From positions 1 through 7,232 of the forward strand of contig CALAVE010000011.1 of NCBI GenBank assembly GCA_937892215.1: DNA of 7,232 nt, written 5' to 3'. The position numbers and the translations under genes are program-made. Each line of letters opens with the position of its first letter. Position 1 is the first letter of the stretch. The notes beneath the pieces are model-generated. The model had not been told where the DNA came from. It did no database searches and worked only from the letters and a program-made list of their open reading frames with translations. This stretch comes from an uncultured Porphyromonadaceae bacterium. GTDB taxonomy: Bacteria; Bacteroidota; Bacteroidia; Bacteroidales; Muribaculaceae. Below are positions 5,454-7,232 of the stretch, piece by piece.

Positions 5454-5873
5454 CTACTTGTCAAACAAAAGTAGGATAACTCCCGCTTTCCAAATGTTCT
5501 CTCCACTGCCGTAACCTACTACAGTATAATGTTTGTCTTTGACTTCTCCAGTCGTTATGTTCACATAGCCTACAGTGTTATAATGGCTGTCTTCGACCTT
5601 ATATGTAGTTTCGGATTTTTTTATGATGGTGCCAGCTCTGTCATAATTCTTGTCCAAGACTTTTCCATCTGTAAACACATTACCAATCATATCGTAATGC
5701 TTGTCTTTAACAGTGCCTCCTGTATAAGCATAACCAATGGCAGTATGCCATTTATCCATAAGAGTTGTTTCCAAATGAAGTGGCACATAATTTTCTTCGT
5801 CAAAGTCATAGTCATCGCAACTGACAAAGGCGAATATCATTAGAAGAATATGTAGTATTATTTTAATTCTCAT
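5454..5873 (-). CDS. Surface lipoprotein with five short repeats (5-fold beta-flower-like)
   Basis: A 139-residue lipoprotein. The signal peptide ends in FVSC, with Cys19 as the lipidation site. The acidic stretch after it (CDDYDFDEE) fits the export signal that sends Bacteroidetes lipoproteins to the cell surface (family knowledge). The body consists of five similar units of about 13 residues: TLMDKWHTAIGYA (37-49), TVKDKHYDMIGNV (54-66), KVLDKNYDRAGTI (71-83), KVEDSHYNTVGYV (92-104) and EVKDKHYTVVGYG (110-122). The hydrophobic end WKAGVILLLF resembles the ending of proteins named 5-fold beta-flower. No enzyme motif is seen, so it is probably a small binding or structural module. It is flanked by dead phage tail genes on the same strand and has its own -7 box at 5915-5922. 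Probably intact. Confidence 0.8.
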   Translation of the reverse strand: MRIKIILHILLMIFAFVSCDDYDFDEENYVPLHLETTLMDKWHTAIGYAYTGGTVKDKHYDMIGNVFTDGKVLDKNYDRAGTIIKKSETTYKVEDSHYNTVGYVNITTGEVKDKHYTVVGYGSGENIWKAGVILLLFDK

Positions 5874-5914
5874 ATTGTGATATATTAGACTATCTCTATA
5901 GTCATAAGTTTACT

Positions 5915-5922
5915 CAAATGTA
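5915..5922 (-). promoter_or_regulatory. -7 box of the beta-flower lipoprotein gene
   Basis: TACATTTG (read 5922 to 5915) matches TAnnTTTG and would start transcription near 5908, ~35 bases before the ATG at 5873. No convincing -33 box is visible. Confidence 0.55.
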
Positions 5923-6000
5923 GTAATATTATCGCTATTTTCGCTTGTTTTTTGGGGACTTGTTATTCATCAGCCTTTGGTAGTCTTTTGGGCTTGGTTG

Positions 6001-6071
6001 GCTATCGCCTTCTTCCTCCTTGCAAGGCATAGTGCAAGTGAACTTGCCCTCTGCGCTTGCTTCGTTCGTCA
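6001..6071 (-). repeat. Palindromic insert 3 (71 bp) with 4-bp target duplication
   Basis: GTTG flanks the insert on both sides (5997-6000 and 6072-6075). On the minus strand an outer pair GCAAG/CTTGC and an inner pair GCAAG/CTTGC enclose a TTCA loop. It carries GGCAAG and CTTGCACT but not the AAGCAAGCTT core of inserts 1, 2 and 4. It lies between GLGIN-type and QAQK codons of the tape measure gene. Confidence 0.75.
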
Positions 6072-6330
6072 GTTGATGCCGAGATCGCCGGTCACGGTGT
6101 TCACGGTGACGAATGGTTCGTTGAGCCTTTCATTCAAGCGAGTAATCGTCTCACACAGGGCTTTGTTTTCCTGAACAATGACCATTGGGGTCTGTGACTG
6201 CGCCAGCACTGCGGGAGCAGTGATCGTGCGGCTCACATCGGTTTGCCGTAGGCTGCCGATAGTGTTGGTGCGCTGCGCATAGTCCAGCGCCTCAATCAAT
6301 GGGCGAGCCACCGACGAGGCGAGCAGTTTC

Positions 6331-6399
6331 ACAAGTGCAACCTTGGCGGCGCCTCAGCAGCGTTCAAGCAAGCTTGACCCTACGTTCGGCTTGCACAAG
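6331..6399. repeat. Palindromic insert 4 (69 bp) with 5-bp target duplication
   Basis: GTTTC flanks the insert on both sides (6326-6330 and 6400-6404). Near its ends AACCTTG and CAAGGTT form inverted arms (in the plus strand aaCCTTGG at ~6339 and CAAGG at ~6396). It contains GTTCAAGCAAGCTTG, 15 bases identical to insert 2 but in the opposite orientation. It divides VASQK from LLASS in the tape measure gene. Confidence 0.75.
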
Positions 6400-6515
6400 G
6401 TTTCTGTGAAGCCACCCATTCCCCTGCGTGAACCACACCTGCCACTTCATCGACCCTGCCCGGCTTGGTGAAGCCACTTTCGGCGTTTCGTAGCGAGCCG
6501 ATAGTAAATCAACAA

Positions 6516-7100
6516 TTAAAATGTGATTCCTATCCCTTCACTTTTTGTTTCTTTGTATTGTACATCATCTTCCATCCATCTTTTCAAATCTTCATACAGT
6601 TCTTTTGAAATTTGATATCTGATTCTATCTTGTAGTTCAAAATAATGAGCGGTGGCAACGAATTGATTATCTTTTGTGACATAATTACCTTGAGTATAAG
6701 CACCTTTGCCGATTATATAATATTTGTCAATAACTTGATAGTCTTTGTACACCAAACCTATGGCTCCACTAGTGTTGTGCTCAAGAGTGTCGATAGTTGT
6801 TGTATAGCCTTCCTCCCGATATAGTGTTCCGCGTTTTTTCCCATACTTCCTGCAGATGTCGGTATCATATACTTCAAATTTATCTTCAACACTAAATTTA
6901 ACAACTTCTGCTGATTTGTCATCACCATCATTGCTAATGAAAAAGAGTTTTCCAGGTCTATTATCTGGTGTAGCTTTTCCTATATCCAGAGTTAGGGCAA
7001 CAAAATCATAACCCACAGGATGTTGCGCGTTAGCAGTATTCAGCGGACTCATTGCGGTGCTGCTGGCGAGCAAAAAAAGAGGTACAAACAACTTTTTCAT
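6516..7100 (-). CDS. Secreted protein of unknown function
   Basis: A 194-residue protein with a Sec signal peptide (MKKLFVPLFLLASSTAMSPL up to NTANA, likely cut after Ala25). No lipobox is present, so it is probably periplasmic or released. The mature part is acidic and rich in Asp, Tyr and Lys, with no motif I recognise. A stretch near residues 120-155 (YQVIDKYYIIGKG, then NYVTKDNQFVATAHY) recalls the VxDKxYxxIG units of the lipoprotein at 5454-5873, so the two may share ancestry, but the match is weak. It ends 8 bases before the remains of the tape measure gene on the same strand and has a -7 box at 7143-7150. The two exported genes may be cargo that entered the phage region. Start: ATG 7100, the only good one. 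Confidence 0.7.
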   Translation of the reverse strand: MKKLFVPLFLLASSTAMSPLNTANAQHPVGYDFVALTLDIGKATPDNRPGKLFFISNDGDDKSAEVVKFSVEDKFEVYDTDICRKYGKKRGTLYREEGYTTTIDTLEHNTSGAIGLVYKDYQVIDKYYIIGKGAYTQGNYVTKDNQFVATAHYFELQDRIRYQISKELYEDLKRWMEDDVQYKETKSEGIGITF

Positions 7101-7142
7101 TTTGCAAAATGTTTAATTTCGATAAACAATAGTTCGAGATAA

Positions 7143-7177
7143 CAAAAGTACACATAATTTCACAATTCACCCCCCCC
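7143..7177 (-). promoter_or_regulatory. -7 box and G8 tract upstream of the secreted-protein gene
   Basis: TACTTTTG (7150-7143, minus) fits TAnnTTTG and predicts a start near 7136, ~35 bases before the ATG. Where a -33 element is expected, 19 bases upstream, lies a run of eight G (7177-7170). The rest of the window end (7178-7232) shows nothing I can assign. Confidence 0.5.
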
Positions 7178-7232
7178 GTATCTATTCAGCGATAGGTATG
7201 CAGGTGCTGTCCGTGCTCAGAACAGTGCGCGG

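Larger units (their letters stand above)
5935..6508 (-). pseudogene. Phage tail tape measure protein, C-terminal remnant with two palindromic inserts
   Basis: Tape measure proteins set tail length in siphophages. Three in-frame pieces remain. Piece one (6508-6401) has GFTKPGRVDEVAGVVHAGEW, with the VHAGEWVA motif common near the end of these proteins. Piece two (6326-6072) runs from LLASSVARPLIEALDYAQRT to LNERLNEPFVTVNTVTGDLG. Piece three (about 6000-5935) reads QAQK and then, after a one-base deletion, DYQRLMNNKSPKNKRK and a stop. Inserts 4 and 3 separate the pieces; removing them and one target copy rejoins the sequence. The 5' part is lost: a TGA at 6511-6509 lies just before piece one, next to the end of the secreted-protein gene. 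The assignment rests on recalled family endings and on how well the pieces join. Clearly non-functional. Confidence 0.7.

Noticed and set aside
5529..5843. Plus-strand frame of 104 codons
   Set aside because: Antisense shadow of the five-repeat lipoprotein gene.
7182..7232. Minus-strand frame ending in CIPIAE at the window edge
   Set aside because: It could be the last 16 codons of a neighbouring gene, but it is too short to support a call.

Overview
Organism. The window looks like accessory DNA from a member of the Bacteroidales. The evidence is a type IX secretion (T9SS) C-terminal sorting domain, Bacteroidetes-style -7 boxes (TAnnTTTG), an acidic lipoprotein leader of the Bacteroidetes surface-export kind, and gene families common in that order: ArdA, Fic/AAA_4-type winged-helix tails, AAA_14/DUF4143 ATPases and Bacteroidales phage tail genes. 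The T9SS substrate argues for a T9SS-bearing lineage (Prevotellaceae, Tannerella or Parabacteroides-like) rather than a typical Bacteroides. The genus cannot be fixed from this sequence.

Layout. Positions 1-1570 are a graveyard of mobile-element genes: the C-terminal end of a Fic/AAA_4-like protein, a 5'-truncated antirestriction gene ardA with its own terminator, a 12-bp tandem repeat that reads as a VQV linker, the arm-binding domain of a tyrosine integrase, and the last ~80 codons of an AAA_14/DUF4143-type ATPase. A strong bidirectional terminator (1574-1610) closes this block. A minus-strand gene pair follows: a small PD-(D/E)XK-like protein (2552-2986) and, 12 nt downstream, a T9SS-secreted protein (1634-2539). 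A ~250-nt possibly structured leader (2987-3253) lies upstream of the pair. Positions 3511-3716 hold a frameshifted 5' scrap of dnaB. An intact ATPase gene with a good promoter follows at 3812-5077.

The right third (5112-6508, minus strand) is a dead phage tail module: the end of a tape measure gene and the start of the next tail gene. Both are broken by short palindromic inserts (65-74 bp), of which two show short target-site duplications. Two small exported proteins sit among these remains: a five-repeat lipoprotein (5454-5873) and a secreted protein of unknown function (6516-7100). Each has a TAnnTTTG box just upstream.

How it fits together. Probably intact genes (the ATPase, the nuclease-like/T9SS pair and two exported proteins) are scattered among fragments of conjugative and phage genes. 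The most novel signal is the set of four palindromic inserts. The flanking phage reading frames rejoin across three of them and are consistent with rejoining across the fourth, which shows where the inserts begin and end.
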